In this document: positions 35,284 to 37,110 of the stretch, piece by piece
Layout: every line of letters starts with the position of its first letter
Position numbering within the stretch: position 1 is the stretch's first letter
DNA from: Microbacterium nanhaiense
Lineage (GTDB): Bacteria > Actinomycetota > Actinomycetes > Actinomycetales > Microbacteriaceae
Assembly (NCBI RefSeq): GCF_014646015.1
Contig: NZ_BMMQ01000001.1
Coordinates: 535,366-572,475 of the forward strand
Direction: 5' to 3'
Length of the DNA stretch: 37,110 bases
Made by a program: the position numbers and the translations under genes
Notes under the pieces: model-generated
What the model was told of the DNA's origin: nothing
Seen by the model: the letters and a program-made list of their open reading frames with translations, nothing else
The model's database searches: none

Positions 35284-36243
35284 TCAACCTTTTCGGCCCT
35301 GTGTTGCGACGCCCTCGATGAAGTACCGTTGCCCGAAGGCGAATAGCACGAGCATCGGTATCGTGACGATGAGGGCGGCGACCATGACGTACTGGTAGTC
35401 CCCGTGTCCACCCGCGGTGGGGCTGTACTTCGTCATCGCGTACGCGATGCCGAGCGGGGCGGCGAAATCATCGGGGGAGCCCGCGTTCAGGTAGATCAGC
35501 GCCGACTGCAGGTTGTTCCAACTGGCCTGGAACTCGAAGAGGAAGACGATCACGAACGACGGGACCGAAAGCGGCATCGCGATACGCCAGAACATCTTCC
35601 AGTAGCTTGCGCCGTCCAGGCGCGCCGCCTCGAACAGACCGCGAGGCAACCCGAGGAAGAACTGACGCTGTAGGAAGATGTAGAAGGCAGATCCGAAGAG
35701 GTTCATGCCCCATAGCGGCACCCAGGTGCCCAGCATCCCCGTCTCCTTCCAGATCAGATAGATCGGGACCATGGTGACGGCGCCGGGGAGCATCATGGTG
35801 GCGAGCACGAGGCCGAAGAGGACGCTGCGCCCCGGGAAGCGGAAGTACGCGAAACCGAATGCGACGATCGAGCTCGAGATCGACACCGCCGTCGCCGCGA
35901 GGAACGCGATGGCGACGCTGTTCCACATCCAGCTCATCAGCGGCAACTGATTCCATACCTCGACGTAATTCTCGGGCATGAATGTCTGCGGAATGAGCGA
36001 GTTGTCGAACACCTCGCCGCGCGGCTTGAGACTCGCTGCGAGGAGCCACACGAACCGATATAGGAAAAGTGCCGCGAACGCGACGAGCAGCGCGAGGCGC
36101 AGGGCGCGACCGATCAGACTGCCTTCGCGGGCGGACGTCGCGCGGCGGCGGCGACGGCGTGCGTCGGGCACGGTGACGATGACCGTCGACGGTTCGAGCG
36201 GTGGCTCGACGGACGGCGGGACGGGGCGGAAGGATATCGACAT
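35284..36243 (-). CDS. Carbohydrate ABC importer permease (MalG/UgpE type)
   Basis: 319-residue membrane subunit. A hydrophilic, Arg-rich N-terminal tail (about 1-45) is followed by a first membrane segment at about 48-70 and SLKPRGEVFDN, the usual MalG-type landmark. The EAA loop is GLFEAARLDGASYWKMFWRI, and the protein ends FAFGQRYFIEGVATQGRKG, typical of the group. The ATG overlaps the stop of the preceding permease gene (ATGA). No ATPase gene is in this operon; many actinobacterial sugar importers share an unlinked ATPase. Confidence 0.94.
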   Translation of the reverse strand: MSISFRPVPPSVEPPLEPSTVIVTVPDARRRRRRATSAREGSLIGRALRLALLVAFAALFLYRFVWLLAASLKPRGEVFDNSLIPQTFMPENYVEVWNQLPLMSWMWNSVAIAFLAATAVSISSSIVAFGFAYFRFPGRSVLFGLVLATMMLPGAVTMVPIYLIWKETGMLGTWVPLWGMNLFGSAFYIFLQRQFFLGLPRGLFEAARLDGASYWKMFWRIAMPLSVPSFVIVFLFEFQASWNNLQSALIYLNAGSPDDFAAPLGIAYAMTKYSPTAGGHGDYQYVMVAALIVTIPMLVLFAFGQRYFIEGVATQGRKG

Positions 36244-36990
36244 CAGTGGTCCGCCTCGTAGTACACGAACCGATTGCCGAACTTCACCTGGATCACGGTG
36301 ATCGCCATGATGATGACGAACAGCAACCAGGCCATAGCAGCGGCGAACCCGAAATCAAACTGGCGGAACGCCTGCTGGAACAGGTAAATGGCATAGAACA
36401 GCGATGACTCGGGCGAGGAGTTGCTCTGGTCGCGCCAGAACAGGACATACGCCTGGTCGAATACTTGAAAAGCCGCGATGGAGAGCACGATGACGTTGAA
36501 GAACATCGCGCCGGAGATCATCGGCAACGTGATCGAGAAGAATCGCCGCAGTTTCCCGGCGCCGTCGAGGGCCGCGACCTCGTACAGCTCGATGGGCACG
36601 TTCTTCAGCGCCGCGAGGAAGATCACCATGGTGCCGGCGACGCTCCACAGCGTCATGAGTACGATGCTGGGCTTGATCCACGCCGGGTCGACGAGCCACT
36701 GCGGACCGTCGATCCCGAAGAACCGCAGCAGCTCGTTCAGCGCGCCGCTGTTGCCGTTGAGGAGCAGGAAGAACATCGCCGCCGTCGCGACGGCCGGCGT
36801 CATCTTGGGCAAGTAATACAGCGTGCGGAACACGCCGGCCCCACGCCGCACCCCGGCCAGCAGCATCGCCAGCACGAGAGCGACAGCGATCTCGAGCGGC
36901 ACTGCCATCAAGGCATAGAAGAGCGTGTTGCCTAACGACAACGCCACGCGTGGGTCCTCGAAGAGGTTCACGTAGTTCGCGAGTCGGGCG
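36243..36990 (-). pseudogene. Carbohydrate ABC importer permease (MalF/UgpA type), 5' end lost at an IS junction
   Basis: The frame encodes about 249 residues from ARLANYVNLFEDPRVALSLG to the C-terminus, with the MalF-type EAA loop ELYEVAALDGAGKLRRFFSI. Full-length relatives have roughly 50 more residues, including the first membrane segment, before the NY-x-x-LF point. Upstream of 36991 the similarity stops, and about 30 bases later the tail of a transposase gene begins. A GTG at 36969-36971 could start a shortened protein, but it would lack the first membrane helix. Probably non-functional, although the distal genes could still be expressed from another promoter. Confidence 0.75.
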
Positions 36991-37110
36991 TGAGGAACGA
37001 ATTGGTGACAGTTTCGGTTTAGGCCGCGAGTGTGAGCGGCTCGGCTAGCTTGGCTTCGAACTCGATGGGCGTCAAGCCGCCGAGGGCGTCTTGGGCGCGT
37101 TGGCGGTGGT
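36991..37110 (-). mobile_element. End of an IS3-family-like insertion sequence (continues beyond the window)
   Basis: The element's right end is set at 36991, where the permease similarity stops and the minus strand ends in ...CCTCA (TG...CA ends are typical of IS3 elements). The 28 bases between there and the transposase stop codon would be the terminal repeat region. The other end, the inverted repeat partner and any target duplication lie outside the window, so the boundary is approximate. Confidence 0.65.
37019..37110 (-). CDS. IS3-family-like transposase, C-terminal end only
   Basis: The last 30 codons of a frame entering from the right edge read HRQRAQDALGGLTPIEFEAK then LAEPLTLAA and stop (TAA at 37019-37021). 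The A-L-G-x-L-T-P-x-E-F-E pattern is the typical C-terminus of IS3-family OrfB integrase-type transposases (usually R-x-H-x-x-L-G-x-x-T-P-x-E-F). Partial; the catalytic DDE core is outside the window. Confidence 0.75.
   Translation of the reverse strand, partial: HRQRAQDALGGLTPIEFEAKLAEPLTLAA

Overview
The window is a GC-rich (about two thirds G+C) actinobacterial chromosome segment, most likely from the Microbacteriaceae (Microbacterium or a close relative). The evidence is the conserved core order lepA - hemW - hrcA - dnaJ - rsmE - HIT - phoH - ybeY - CNNM/CBS - era - leuA - recO - uppS - dusB - dgt - dnaG, the many GTG/TTG starts, and a recurring leaderless promoter pattern (a TANNNT-like -10 box ending 6-9 bases before the start codon). 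Almost everything is housekeeping. I found no CRISPR array, prophage or defence island.

Layout. 1-120: a long inverted repeat and the rpsT terminator. 124-384 (-): rpsT. 588-6298 (-): a peptide/nickel-type ABC importer operon (two permeases, a double ATPase, a binding lipoprotein) set between rpsT and lepA, with a promoter and a 17-bp palindrome upstream. 6613-13325 (+): lepA, a DUF1990 gene, hemW, hrcA (with a CIRCE element), dnaJ, rsmE. 13392-16371 (+): an accessory cassette of a LysR regulator, mesX (DUF1852) and mesD, a folate-independent methionine synthase and its oxygen-linked partner. 16459-17124 (-): a uridine-kinase-like P-loop kinase, followed by a 3' remnant of a DUF2075-type gene. 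17372-21490 (+): HIT, phoH, ybeY, a CNNM/CBS membrane protein, era. 21546-23465: leuA with a leucine-rich leader peptide and alternative hairpins. 23477-24791: a DoxX-like protein and recO. 24974-26310 (-): uppS and a glutathione peroxidase. 26368-31490 (+): dusB, dgt, dnaG and an orphan ABC ATPase. 31533-32699 (-): a septum-formation-type lipoprotein and def. 32761-33862 (+): a DMT/NIPA-like membrane protein and a CAT-anticodon tRNA. 33890-36990 (-): a carbohydrate ABC importer whose first permease gene is cut by the end of an IS3-like element that runs off the window.

How the genes relate. The core genes serve translation (rpsT, lepA, era, ybeY, rsmE, dusB, def, tRNA), heat shock (hrcA, dnaJ), haem assembly (hemW), DNA replication and repair (dnaG, recO, dgt) and wall lipid carrier synthesis (uppS). 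The points most worth a second look are the LysR-mesX-mesD cassette, the leaderless leucine leader peptide before leuA, the insertion in the sugar importer, the DUF2075 relic, two long intergenic palindromes, and the orphan ABC ATPase lacking the switch histidine.
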